A stretch of DNA of 64,000 nt from Rummeliibacillus suwonensis (GTDB lineage Bacteria > Bacillota > Bacilli > Bacillales_A > Planococcaceae): contig NZ_VCBL01000005.1 of NCBI RefSeq assembly GCF_007896435.1, forward strand, positions 49,644-113,643. Reading direction: 5' to 3'. A program made the translations under genes and the position numbers. Below the pieces are notes generated by a model. It was not told the DNA's origin. It did not search any database and saw only the letters and a program-made list of their open reading frames with translations. Shown here in pieces: positions 19,148-30,554 of the stretch (within the stretch, counting starts at the first letter, position 1; each line of letters begins with the position of its first letter).

Positions 19148-19463
19148 CAGGCGTGTTGATTATCCAATTTTCTCCATGAAGATAGGGAGAATTCGTTGAT
19201 TTCCGCTACGGCTTGCTCGCTTTCCTGCGGGCGAGCGCTGGGGGCAACAGGATGTTGGTCACGGAATCGTTGCCACAGGACGTGGCATTCTTAGATTCCG
19301 TTCCTTCAATCGCTACGCTCGTGCAGGGTCTCAACTGTCTCGCTTTTCCCGCGGGAGTCGAGCAAGCCTCCGCTCCAATCCACATAAATGGAACGAAAAA
19401 TACATGTTTTTTTAAGAATTATATCAAAAATATTTCCTAATTTCTGCCTAATCAACACGCCTG
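19148..19463 (+). mobile_element. MITE-like element copy 1 (316 bp)
   Basis: Begins CAGGCGTGTTGATTA and ends with the perfect 15-bp inverse TAATCAACACGCCTG. It is flanked by the 9-bp direct repeat ATTTTTATC (19139-19147 and 19464-19472). The GC-rich interior has GCTTGCTCGCTTTCC...GCGGGCGAG and CGAGCAAGCCTCCGC arms able to fold. No coding frame has a ribosome site. Confidence 0.92.
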
Positions 19464-19493
19464 ATTTTTATCATATTTTTGAAGATAAATTAA

Positions 19494-19536
19494 CAGCCGT
19501 TTTGATTATCTAATTTTTTTCTAATCAACACACCCA
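19494..19536 (+). mobile_element. MITE-like element remnant (43 bp, terminal repeats only)
   Basis: Left end CAGCCGTTTTGATTA and right end TAATCAACACACCCA are separated by 13 bp. The flanks ATAAATTAA and ATAAATTGA match at 8 of 9 bases, as expected for a target duplication. It is an internal-deletion derivative. Confidence 0.75.
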
Positions 19537-19905
19537 ATAAATTGACTTTTCAGTAGCCTCAAAAAAAGGATGAGTTTCTTTATTTATTACTATATGTAAG
19601 TTGGATTCAACAGGAAATCCATATGCATGTTGTCATTTTCCTCTGTGGGATGAGTCGGAACCTATCATGCTTTTACACCCATACTTATCCTCACTTATGT
19701 CTTGAAGTGGAGTTCTTACTTCCTGCCCATGCAAAAAGGAAATGATTCAATTGTATCCAGTTTCTGATGAATCCTGTATATAAAATATATCATTGTCAAA
19801 TACTAAAAGAAGAATGGCTTTACAAGAACATCTTTAGAAATTTTTCCAATTATAAAAAGCGTTCAAGCCGTTGGTATATCAACATTTATAGAGGGAGGAA
19901 ATAAA

Positions 19906-20544
19906 GTGACTGAAAACAGGACTAGATACCCAAAATTTCATTTATTTTTATTATTCATCATAATAGCAGTTCTCGTTTGGTCACTGATTAAGCCGCATCG
20001 TTATTCTAGTTGGGCAGCAGAAGGGATTCCGGTTGTTATCGGATTAATCATTGTGATCGCCACATATCGTAGATTCCCACTGACTACACTTTCCTATATT
20101 ATTATCACCATCTTAGCCATTTTAGAATTTATCGGAAGCCATTATACTTTCTCAAAAGTCCCATTATTCGATTGGATCAAGGACGAGTATGATTTAAAAA
20201 GAAATAATTATGACCGATTTGGACATTTCATAAAAGGAATGGCCGTGATCATTGTTAGAGAAATCATCATTCGAAAAACGCAAATTCAGAAGGGGGCTTG
20301 GCTGTTCCTTTTTAGCTTTAGTATTTTAATGATGATTGCTGCCTTGTATGAAATCATCGAAATGCTTTCCTATAAAATCGCAAAAGGTACTCAAATAGCA
20401 AAAGGCTTTTTGGGGATGCAGGGAGATCGTTGGGATGCAGAATGGGATATGACAATGGCCTTACTCGGGACAATTGTTTTCTATATTCTTTTTGCACGAC
20501 TGCATGACAAGCTCATTAAAAAAATGCAGAGGAAGGGTGATTAA
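19906..20544 (+). CDS. DUF2238 (YjdF-type) membrane protein
   Basis: A 212-residue integral membrane protein with about six hydrophobic segments. The motifs YDRFGHFIKGM and the C-terminal QGDRWDAEWDMTMALLG are those of the YjdF/DUF2238 family, whose function is unknown. The GTG start follows GGGAGG at 9 bases. Confidence 0.85.
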   Translation: MTENRTRYPKFHLFLLFIIIAVLVWSLIKPHRYSSWAAEGIPVVIGLIIVIATYRRFPLTTLSYIIITILAILEFIGSHYTFSKVPLFDWIKDEYDLKRNNYDRFGHFIKGMAVIIVREIIIRKTQIQKGAWLFLFSFSILMMIAALYEIIEMLSYKIAKGTQIAKGFLGMQGDRWDAEWDMTMALLGTIVFYILFARLHDKLIKKMQRKGD

Positions 20545-20604
20545 CCTTCTAAAAAGGAGTTATTTCTTTAATAAAGAAACACAATTGTTCAACATTTGTT
20601 GTTC

Positions 20605-20814
20605 CTATACGTTGTTTTGCCTATATAATTTATCCGCTCTATATGTACTGAAAAACATGAATATTAGTGCAAGAAAAACAAAAAATACCCAGTAATCATT
20701 ATTGCTTGAAGCCAATATGATGGACGTCACCGCAAATAAATTCGAGACGATGAACCCAAACATTGTCTTAAAATCTTTAAGTATTACCCAATTCATCTCA
20801 CTTTTCATCTCCAT
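20605..20814 (-). CDS. Small two-TM hypothetical protein
   Basis: 69 residues with two hydrophobic stretches (about 19-36 and 41-58). The exact start among three nearby ATGs is unclear. It is convergent with the DUF2238 gene. No family recognised. Confidence 0.45.
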   Translation of the reverse strand: MEMKSEMNWVILKDFKTMFGFIVSNLFAVTSIILASSNNDYWVFFVFLALIFMFFSTYRADKLYRQNNV

Positions 20815-20987
20815 TTCAATTTAAATTATACAATTTTTAACACAAAAATTCTATTTTTGCACTTGGATAATCTAGATCAATTCATAACGTTCGACCTTTA
20901 AATTTAGATTATTCTTAAAATTTTTCATCTAAAAAATGGAGGAACTATGCATCGTAAATTTATCTAGCTTCATCATATCGGCATTCA

Positions 20988-21725
20988 TTATTTTTGTTGG
21001 ATGGTTTGATTGGCCTCTACATAATATACGCGTTTTTCCTCACTCTTACTTATATAAAGTCCGTTTAATTGCTTTTCAAATCCCACACCGCCATCGATGC
21101 CGATTAACCCATCTGTGCTTTGCCAAATGGAAGAATCCTGGTTGCCTCGTATCTTAAATGTAGGTGTATGTCCAAAAATGATCTTTTTTCCTGTGTTATT
21201 GGGAACTTGAAAAAACTCTTCCCGAATCCATAACATATCTGCTTCGCTTGAATCATTCCAGTGCGGCAAATGTGGATTAATACCAGCATGCACAAATACA
21301 TATTCCTCCATCGTGATATAGACAGGCAAATTTCGAATAAATTCGATTTGTTCCGAATACTCTTCTTTTATTTTTTCTGCGACCAATACTGCATCCGTAT
21401 ATTCATCAGGAGTTATGCTTAATAGGGATTGAATCGTTTTACTTCCTGTACCGAGCATATAGGCCTTCCCTAGCAATGGGTGCGTGAGAAAATCTAAAAA
21501 CAATTCTTCATGATTTCCTTTGATCGCCATCGCTTTCCCTTGCCCAACTAGCTCCATTACATAGTCCAAAACTTCTTTTGATTGCTTCCCTCTATCTATG
21601 TAATCCCCAAGAAATAAAATCAGTCCATTTTTATAATATTCCAACAACTTCCTAAGTTCATCATAATGACCATGAATATCCGATAGAACAAATACATCTT
21701 GTTTAGCTATCATTCTAGTTTCCAA
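20988..21725 (-). CDS. PrpE/ApaH-like metallophosphatase
   Basis: Calcineurin-like phosphoesterase related to bis(5'-nucleosyl)tetraphosphatase/serine-threonine phosphatases. Metal-binding motifs in order: SDIHGHYDEL, LGDYIDRGKQS, KGNHEE and FVHAGINP, then FGHTPT. The TTG start six bases after GAGGTG is preferred to the GTG inside that site, giving 245 residues. The substrate cannot be told from sequence. Confidence 0.85.
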   Translation of the reverse strand: METRMIAKQDVFVLSDIHGHYDELRKLLEYYKNGLILFLGDYIDRGKQSKEVLDYVMELVGQGKAMAIKGNHEELFLDFLTHPLLGKAYMLGTGSKTIQSLLSITPDEYTDAVLVAEKIKEEYSEQIEFIRNLPVYITMEEYVFVHAGINPHLPHWNDSSEADMLWIREEFFQVPNNTGKKIIFGHTPTFKIRGNQDSSIWQSTDGLIGIDGGVGFEKQLNGLYISKSEEKRVYYVEANQTIQQK

Positions 21726-22179
21726 TTCGCTCACCTCGAAGTTTCCTATAATATTTAGTACCTATTATACCTTTTCTAGCTGCGAAATTTAATCTTTGAG
21801 CATTGAATAAGTCATTAGCTGAATGTCTTCATATTCAATGAAACATACTTATTTTACAATAAAAGGAATATATTCATCGTCTGTGATACATAAATCCTTC
21901 ACCAATCCTGTTCAATTGAAAATAGGTTTGGAGTCGAATTTTGGAGCAATAATGTAAACTCCTAAACGATATAATGATCAAAATCTATTATTGAGTAAAA
22001 ATGAATACAAAAAAGAATCTGTATACACCAGGTTTAAGAATTCCCATGCAAATTAGGGGGCTATACAGATGTACTTTCATTCTGTAAAAGGCTTGCACAG
22101 TTAAAAATTGCAATGAACACGTGCCTTACGCGTTTTAAATGCAAATTTAAGATACACTGATGTCTACTTCGCTTTTAGA
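21726..22179. other. Empty intergenic region
   Basis: About 450 bp with no supported frame, RNA or repeat. It marks the change from host genes to the decayed toxin/immunity region. Confidence 0.4.
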
Positions 22180-22833
22180 TCAAACCGAAAATTGTACTAA
22201 AATTTGCGCATCGAATTCTTCTACTAATTGGGCTTTTTTCTTTTCTAACATTTCTTTATTTCTAAAAAATATTTGAATTGTTAAGTAATCTAAAATTCTG
22301 ATGATTGTATCCTCATCATTTAAGAATAGTAAGGGTACTCCTCTAATTGACATCTTGGCTAAAAGAATGAATTCATCAAAGGATTCGATTTCTCCACCTC
22401 TATAAGGTTCTTTTAAAGATGGAGACGATTCAATCATTCCATATTTTTTTAATAACGATAAATAAGCTTCATATTCCGCCATTATCCATGAATTAGAATC
22501 GACTTCTTCATCTATCCACCAATTTCTTTCTAATTCGGGTGTGACAATAAGCTCCTTTTTAGAAAATAAGATATTCTCCACTTCTTTAAACCAGTTAAAA
22601 AATTCTTTCTCTAAGTTTAACCATTCCATTGAACTTAAAGATAGTTGAGCATAAGGATTGTTGACAGCATCAAATCCCATAGAATCATAAAAGTCTGGAA
22701 AATGTAATTTATTTAGAAGATCATTAGGCATCCCAACTATTATAGAATTTTTATTTTCTTCTCCAAGCTCCCAATCATAAAAATCATATTTCAATACTTT
22801 TTTTAACAAGTTTAACAATTTAATCTTTTTCAA
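22180..22833 (-). CDS. Hypothetical protein, possible immunity protein
   Basis: 217 residues, acidic, no signal peptide or membrane segment. Aromatic-rich patches such as DFYDWELG and WWIDEE and the neighbourhood of RHS remnants suggest a toxin-immunity role, which is inference. It starts with TTG behind a weak site (GAGAAGAG). Family not recognised. Confidence 0.6.
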   Translation of the reverse strand: MKKIKLLNLLKKVLKYDFYDWELGEENKNSIIVGMPNDLLNKLHFPDFYDSMGFDAVNNPYAQLSLSSMEWLNLEKEFFNWFKEVENILFSKKELIVTPELERNWWIDEEVDSNSWIMAEYEAYLSLLKKYGMIESSPSLKEPYRGGEIESFDEFILLAKMSIRGVPLLFLNDEDTIIRILDYLTIQIFFRNKEMLEKKKAQLVEEFDAQILVQFSV

Positions 22834-22894
22834 TTCACTCTTCTCACTTTCAAAGAAGCTTTCCTATCAGTTTTAATAAAAAACCATTGTGATA

Positions 22895-23277
22895 TTATTC
22901 ACCTAAATATTCAGCTGGGTATTTTTTTGTATCCATTATTGTTAAGCCCACAAAATTAGTATAGTCAGCATTTTGAAAATGTAATATGATTCCTTGGTAG
23001 AGCACATCATATGTTATGATTGTTTTTTCTTTCCCCCAATAATGCTTACCATCTATTAATATGAACTTATTCACATGTTGCATTTCTTTTAAAAGATTAT
23101 ATGTTTCGCCAAATATTTCAATTCCCCTTACTCTATTTTGTTCATCTATATCAAATTGAAAATCAGAGTTTTCTTCCAATTCTTCAGTTGCAATAGCTCT
23201 CTATACGGTAACCCATAAGATAGAATATAGATATAACCTATTTCTGCTTCTGTATCTATACGTAAGATATTCTTCAT
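22895..23277 (-). pseudogene. DUF2283-like gene with a frameshift
   Basis: The start ATG (23275-23277, after GGAGAT) gives MKNILRIDTEAEIGYIYILSYG, cut here at family-like DTEAEIGYIYI, then hits a stop in that frame at about 23147. In the next frame translation resumes as TEELEENSDF and DIDEQNRVRGIEIFGE. Together these read like a DUF2283 domain (YD-EADALYI ... DxGxVxGIEI), so one base was lost or gained near 23190-23215. Confidence 0.65.
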
Positions 23278-23435
23278 CTTTATCTCCATCTTTTTTATTT
23301 TGAAATATATGTTCGTCAACATTGAATAGCTGCTAAACGTGATTAAGATCCCACAACACGAGTGACAGAGAATACTTTCGGCTTTAGTTACAATGGAACT
23401 ATAATTATAAAACAAATCCATCTGCTTTTACTTGA

Positions 23436-23603
23436 TCAATCATTCAGCTTTTTTTCTTCTGCAATTTTTTCACAAATAGATCCAACTATGTATTCTCTAG
23501 GTGTCAATTCTTCTAAGTCATTATTTTCGACTAAATCTTCAATCGCCATCCAGACAGAGTTCCATATTACAGTTTTTTCATATTTTTTATAAGGGTGGTT
23601 CAT
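23436..23603 (-). CDS. Small hypothetical protein (55 aa)
   Basis: A 55-residue frame: ATG at 23601-23603, stop TGA at 23436-23438. It contains WMAIEDLVENNDLEELTPRE and YIVGSICEKI. From memory this resembles a widespread family of about 55-60 residues (DLVEN-D-E-T-REYIVGYLC) of unknown function. An AAAGAGATA stretch serves as a weak ribosome site. It is too short to be found by length alone; the conserved pattern is the support. Confidence 0.6.
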   Translation of the reverse strand: MNHPYKKYEKTVIWNSVWMAIEDLVENNDLEELTPREYIVGSICEKIAEEKKLND

Positions 23604-23971
23604 ATCTCTTTCCTCATCTTATCCTTCTTCCCATCAGATTAAATTTGAATTTCATTAAAACCCATTAGTGTATGTCCTCACTAAAGAAAACAATATCATC
23701 TATTTTTATAATCAAAATGCCTTCTACTTGAAACACGGAAGCGGCACTAGCTACTCTTTGTATATCATTTTTAGTCGATGTGAACTTATATTCAAAAATT
23801 ATGTTGTAGGTTGTACTATCCATATTTCTCCTTATTCTTGTAACATATCAACAATGATTCGTCGAATTGGTATAGCGTTTAAACTTTATATCCATAATAC
23901 TTCTCCTGTTTAATGACCCAAACGTAGTTTTCATCAGCCAGCGAACTATTTTTCTCTGCGAAGATATTTTA

Positions 23972-24187
23972 TCATTCTTCATTAAAATTGAATTGAACAC
24001 CAATTGGCAGGCTAACCATTAAATCCTTTATATTTGATAAGCTATTACTATTTGACAATACTAATATGGCATCTCCATCTATATCTACATCTATAACAAT
24101 GGTGTTTTCCTTCATTTTTACGACAGGGACTGTATCTTGAAAATAAAAAACATCTTCAGACAATGAAATAACTGCTAATTGATTCAA
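23972..24187 (-). pseudogene. Immunity-like fragment without a good start
   Basis: 71 residues from a TTG codon, but the frame is open upstream to 24307 (adding about 40 residues such as KGSVENIEQFKIIFPYIYG) with no start codon and overlaps the preceding gene. It is probably a remnant of a longer protein. No family recognised. Confidence 0.45.
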
Positions 24188-24284
24188 GCAACCACTGCCA
24201 TATATATAAGGGAAGATTATTTTAAACTGCTCGATATTTTCAACGCTACCTTTATAATAAATGTTGTTTAAATATGTATATTGA

Positions 24285-24527
24285 TTAAATAAAATTTTTT
24301 TCTTTTTTCATCACCTTTTCCATTTCCAAAGTCATGTAATTATAAGCTTCAAATAGAAAATATATAGGGTATCTGTTTATTTTCTCAATCCAAATAACAC
24401 AAAATTTAATTCTTCGTTCTTCTTCTTTGTCCTCAAAATAAATACCACATTCATATAAATCTTCTCCTATAAGTTTAAAAGGAACTTCTCCATATGATTC
24501 TGGAGTTGTAAGAAAAGTAACTTCCAA
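24285..24527 (-). CDS. Hypothetical protein, possible immunity protein
   Basis: 80 residues. The TTG start is preceded by a very strong AAGGAGGAGG site at five bases, which makes this a real gene or a recent one. The protein is acidic with EDKEEERRIKFCVIWIEK. Neighbours are other immunity-like fragments of an RHS region. Family not recognised. Confidence 0.6.
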   Translation of the reverse strand: MEVTFLTTPESYGEVPFKLIGEDLYECGIYFEDKEEERRIKFCVIWIEKINRYPIYFLFEAYNYMTLEMEKVMKKEKNFI

Positions 24528-24618
24528 CAGAACCTCCTCCTTTGAATTCTTTTCTATACTCTTTTAATAACTTCAATGAGTTTTAGCATACTTAAATAGT
24601 TTTTTTATAAATATCACT

Positions 24619-25380
24619 TTATCGTTCATCTCTAATTGGGCTTTGATTGTAAGGATGCTTTGAGAAATTTGCTAGATAGTCCCATCCATCTCCATTAATC
24701 CATAGATAAAAGATATTGCAATAAGAAAATAGATATTTTGAATATTCATCCTCTCTAGTTCGAAACAAATCTACCTGTTTTGCAGAAGTCATTAATATTG
24801 AATTTCCATTATACACATCAAGATATAGATTGGAAAAATGCTATTGAGCTGGCTTATATCCTTTATTGGTTGGAAAAAATAATATTCTTTTAAATGATTA
24901 TTTCTGATTTCTTTCTTTAACGACGCATCTTGTACAATGTTTGGCTTAGATTCTTCAGATATTTCATGTAAATAAAGCGGAAATCAATTTAATTCTTTTA
25001 AAAATAATCAAACGTGTTGATTATCCAATTTTCTCCACAAAATATAAGGGTATTCACTAGTTTCCGATACGGCTTGCTCGCTTTCCTACGGGCAAACGCT
25101 GGGGGCAACAGGATGTTGGTCACGGAGTCGTTGACACAGGACGTGGCGCCCTTAGACTCCGTTCCTTAATCGCTTCGCTGCGGGGTCTCAACTGTTCGCT
25201 TTTCCCGTGGGAGTCGAGCAAGCCGCAGCGAAGATCTACATAAATGGAGCTAAAAATACATGTTTTTTTTAGAATTTCGTCCAATTTATCACCTATTTTT
25301 TCCTAATCAACACGCCTGAAAAATAATAATAGCGATGTTTCTACATTTATTTCTTCGTCTGATTCATCATCGGAACAATA
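24619..25380 (-). pseudogene. Immunity-like pseudogene interrupted by MITE copy 2
   Basis: The C-terminal part (24619 to about 24840) contains YLFSYCNIFYLWINGDGWD. A one-base frameshift near 24815-24825 joins it to an upstream frame with EISEESKPNIVQDASLKKEI. That frame contains one stop (TGA after LKELN) and then continues, in phase, across the element at 25009-25318 into DDESDEEINVETSLLLF. It therefore has at least two lesions besides the insertion. Upstream limits are uncertain. Confidence 0.7.
25009..25318 (+). mobile_element. MITE-like element copy 2 (310 bp)
   Basis: Ends CAAACGTGTTGATTA and TAATCAACACGCCTG, with 9-bp target duplication AAAAATAAT at 25000-25008 and 25319-25327. The interior matches copy 1, including GGGGGCAACAGGATGTTGG. 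It lies within a pseudogene. Confidence 0.92.
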
Positions 25381-25706
25381 GGAGAATTGAGTTAGCGTAA
25401 CTTAGCTTTCATTTTTTATCATATATTCCTCTTTATAGCCCATAAAAAAATTGTTTAAATAATAATTCATCTGCTTCACCATGTAACTCTATAGTTTGAA
25501 CTGATTTTCATGTAACTATTTCGTGATAGTAGAGGGGATCATCATATAATGTGTTGGCCCGGTGAGATGGTCATGTCATAAATTACTGCATTAAACTCTC
25601 GGAAAGGTTTATATAGTTCATTATAACTTTTAAAGTCATATTGCTATTTAGAAATAACCGTAAAATAGAAGGGGGGCAATTAAAAGAGTCAACACGATTC
25701 TTCTTT
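25381..25706 (-). other. Decayed coding remnants
   Basis: No intact gene. On the minus strand a short open stretch reads SFNAVIYDMTISPGQHII before a stop, which looks like the tail of another degraded gene of the immunity cluster. Confidence 0.35.
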
Positions 25707-26261
25707 TCAATTATTATTGTAGGTTTCATTTAACAAATGATTTAGACTATTTGTATCACTTAAATCAGTATTATTGGTATAAATTCTTATTCCTACATCT
25801 GAAAGTAAATAAGTTGTTGCTTCTGGATCTAACTCAAAACATTCTTGAAAATCATATCCATATCCCATGTTGTACGTAATAATTTTATAAAGAGAACTTT
25901 GCTGACAATCACAAACTAGTCCATAACATCCATTAGTTATACTAAAAAGAATATAAGGCATCAATGTCTTCAAATCCCCGTCATTTTCTACTTTGAAAAC
26001 TTTCAAATCTCTATTTTTTATCTCTTTAACATTAATTATTTTTGATGACTTTATGATCTCAAATCCTTCATAAAAGCTCATACCATCATTAATTACAATA
26101 AAATATGGAAAATTGATAGTTGCCTTAAAAAAAGTATAAGTTAAACCATCTTTTGAATCTTCTCTTAAAAAGTATATTAAATCTATTGCGGGATGATAAA
26201 TTCTATCTAATCCTTCATCCTTTTCAACGAATTCACTAACTACATAATCGATTTTATGCAT
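25707..26261 (-). CDS. Hypothetical protein, possible immunity protein
   Basis: 184 residues from an ATG nine bases after GGGAGAG; the frame is open further upstream but lacks a ribosome site there. Sequence features: PAIDLIYFLRED, CYGLVCDCQQSSLYKI. No membrane segment or motif is recognised. Intact length and good start suggest it is functional. Context is an RHS-associated immunity cluster. Confidence 0.65.
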   Translation of the reverse strand: MHKIDYVVSEFVEKDEGLDRIYHPAIDLIYFLREDSKDGLTYTFFKATINFPYFIVINDGMSFYEGFEIIKSSKIINVKEIKNRDLKVFKVENDGDLKTLMPYILFSITNGCYGLVCDCQQSSLYKIITYNMGYGYDFQECFELDPEATTYLLSDVGIRIYTNNTDLSDTNSLNHLLNETYNNN

Positions 26262-26601
26262 ATTCACTCTCCCTCTCCCTTTACCTTTATATCCATTTGG
26301 TCGTAAAACCATGGTTAAACATAGGATTTATCAATGTGATAGTCATAGGAAATTTCAAATAGTTATTGTAACCTTTGCTGTATAGGTAAAAATCCTACAT
26401 AAACATCTTTAAGTTCAAATTTTTTATAAGAACACATCGTCTACAATTCAATTTATCATCAACCGCTAATATAAAGAAACTGATTCAGCCAAAATGCTAA
26501 ACCAGATTCTTATATATATCTTATTTTTGCTATTAATTAGACTTATTATCTTCCCTTTATAATTCGACCGTTGATAAATTAGATAGCCCATCATTACAAC
26601 A
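26262..26601. other. Intergenic region
   Basis: About 340 bp, AT-rich. No gene, hairpin or repeat is supported. Confidence 0.35.
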
Positions 26602-27184
26602 CTATTTATCTTTCAATTTAACGATATCTAAATCGTTTCCTGCAATGGTTAATATTGCACCATCATATTGAATAAAAGCACAAACTGACAATGACTCTAA
26701 GTGAATACTTGGTACCCAACTTTCGCCAAGAAAGAGCTTACTAATTTTATGAATATTTATTTTTTTAAACTCAATATTTAGCTTTTCTCCTAAACAGAGT
26801 ATAGCTAATTCATTCATTATGCTAATGTATATTTCTTGAGATTTATTAATAGATTCCATCAAAAAGAAAATATTCTTCCCACACGTGTTAATTTTACAAA
26901 AATCAAGAATGCCTATTTGGCGTAATTTTTGAAAAACCCTGTTTTTTTTGGACTATTTATATAGATCTTCGCTGCGGCTTACTCGACTCCAGCGGGAAAA
27001 GCGAATAGATAAGACCCCGCAGCGTAGCGAGGAGGCTCTACATTCGCCCGCAGGAAAGCGAGCAAGCAGGAGCAGAAATCAACGAATCCCCCTATTTTTA
27101 TGGATTAAATTGGATAATCAACACCCCTGTATTCTTCCTATTAAAATCGAATATTTTATATTTTGTAGTTTTAATTTTTTTCAA
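26602..27184 (-). pseudogene. 107-residue gene disrupted by MITE copy 3
   Basis: Removing the 250-bp element at 26880-27129 and one copy of its 9-bp duplication leaves 324 bp, exactly 108 codons with one terminal stop. It starts at TTG (27182-27184) behind GGAAGG, and the joined frame reads KIFDFNRKNIFFLMES across the insertion point. The C-terminal part has YISIMNELAILCLGEKL and GAILTIAGNDLDIV. Family not recognised; probably an immunity-type protein. Confidence 0.85.
26880..27129 (-). mobile_element. MITE-like element copy 3 (250 bp)
   Basis: Plus-strand ends CACACGTGTTAATTT and TAATCAACACCCCTG. 9-bp duplication TATTCTTCC at 26871-26879 and 27130-27138. The interior is inverted relative to copies 1 and 2 and lacks their central 60 bp (the GGGGGCAACAGGATG region). 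Confidence 0.92.
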
Positions 27185-27235
27185 TGTTTAACCTTCCATT
27201 CTTATCAACTTGTAGGATAGGTTACTGCATTTTAT

Positions 27236-27415
27236 TTATTGGAATTCCTTCTCTGGGTCTTCTTCATCGTTTAACTTGATCCACTGTAATTGACCAGAAT
27301 CTGTATATCCTTGTTCCCAAGAATACACCTTCTCACCATCTCTTGAATTGACGACTACATTACTTAAATTTCCAACATCATTATATTGGTTGTTTTGATA
27401 CCTGGCATCAGATTT
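27236..27415 (-). pseudogene. Gene fragment near RHS remnant
   Basis: An open frame of about 60 codons without a start codon, ending at TAA 27236-27238. It includes DARYQNNQYNDVGNLSNVVV and WEQGYTDSGQLQWIKLND. Polar, repeat-free, possibly a toxin or immunity remnant. Not identified. Confidence 0.4.
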
Positions 27416-27445
27416 TTTTGAAAAGCATACAATGAATTTTAAAAC

Positions 27446-27646
27446 CTATAATAATAGCATCCCTGCAATTAAACCAAATAAACTAATATAGAATAAATAC
27501 GTTACTGTATCTGCTGGTTCTGTAAGCATTAATAATATTGCTAATTTTTCTTTTCTTGAATCGGCTTGTATTACAGCTTGTATTATCTTAAACAAAGTTA
27601 TAACCAATATCATAAAACAGATTGAAACTACTATTACTTTTAACAT
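27446..27646 (-). CDS. Small two-TM protein
   Basis: 66 residues with hydrophobic segments at about 3-22 and 44-65. The ATG giving MLKVIVVSI is chosen because AGAAGG lies ten bases upstream; another in-frame ATG lies seven codons earlier. Membrane immunity proteins of this size exist, but the role here is inference. Confidence 0.55.
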   Translation of the reverse strand: MLKVIVVSICFMILVITLFKIIQAVIQADSRKEKLAILLMLTEPADTVTYLFYISLFGLIAGMLLL

Positions 27647-27844
27647 TATTAATATACCTTCTATCATAATTTATTTAAAAAAAACGTTTTGACTGATTAT
27701 AAATTATGCTTTTCCAACTCTTCTTACCAGGAGTAGTATTAAAATGATTAATTATCTTTTTTAATAAGGAACATTATCCATAAATAACATAATTATCTAT
27801 TTTTAATTCTTGTTTGGATAAATACTTTTTCTTTTTAGCTATTT

Positions 27845-28108
27845 TTATAGTCCAGATATATGTTTCAATCCTCTAGAAGATACACCAATCCCTCCTAAAA
27901 CGGCTCCACTCAAGACACCAATACTTACCTTAGCAATAGCATGAGATTTATTTCTTTTTTGAATCCCTATTCTAACTTCTACCTCGTATTGTATATAAGC
28001 CATAAATCCACCTAATAAAGCACCCTTAGCCATCCACCATAAAAATGCCCAATTGCCGTTCGGATCCACATTCATCACTGGATTGTTATTCCCATAAGTA
28101 TACCCATT
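27845..28108 (-). pseudogene. C-terminal fragment of an RHS-repeat/polymorphic toxin protein
   Basis: The frame enters from the IS21 boundary and reads GYTYGNNNPVMNVDPNGN, the end of the RHS-associated core domain (GYxYxxNNPxxxxDPxG). A tail of about 75 residues follows, with a Gly-rich hydrophobic segment (AKGALLGGFMAY, SIGVLSGAVLGGIGV). The N-terminal thousands of residues are missing: the gene is cut at 28108 by the IS element. The tail is the variable toxin tip; its activity is not recognisable. Confidence 0.85.
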
Positions 28109-28247
28109 TGTTTATTGCAAAATAAAAGTACAGAGGTTTGCGAGAAATTTGTGCAGAACTCAACTGCATAAAAAAAGGCTTGCCAGCCCCATAATAATTC
28201 CCTACTGTATTGATTGAGAGACCACAACAGTAGGAGGACATGAAAGG

Positions 28248-30484
<2,237 letters not shown>

Positions 30485-30554
30485 TGTAAAAGAAAAGCTG
30501 CAAGCCTATGTAAATTTCTCTGCAATTTTCTGCACTTTTTGCTTGCAAAAAACA

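Larger units (their letters stand above)
19066..19560. repeat. Palindromic repeat copy B, interrupted by two elements
   Basis: Starts CCACTGAAAAACTATAGCAT and ends TTTTCAGTAGCCTC, like the repeat at 15278-15389 (GAGGTCACTGAAAAAC to TCAGTGGCCTC). Two inverted-repeat elements, each with target duplications, sit inside it; without them the repeat is about 120 bp. Confidence 0.75.
18820..19905. other. Repeat-filled gap
   Basis: About 1.1 kb without a supported gene. It contains a palindromic repeat (19066-19560) invaded by a 316-bp and a 43-bp copy of the inverted-repeat element. From 19561 to 19905 nothing is recognised except the ribosome site of the next gene. Confidence 0.6.

Noticed and set aside
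19213..19440. Frames inside MITE-like copies (also 26948-27220 and 49740-49967)
   Set aside because: They cross element boundaries, lack ribosome sites and come from the GC-rich palindromic interior.
20597..20620. TGTTGTTCC sequence as a Tn7-like left end
   Set aside because: No AGTTTGATAA-type repeats follow it, so the match to the right-end tip is chance.
26560..26590. GTTGATAAATTAGATAG as a possible left-end TnsB site
   Set aside because: Single copy with no 20-bp series and no TGT tip nearby.
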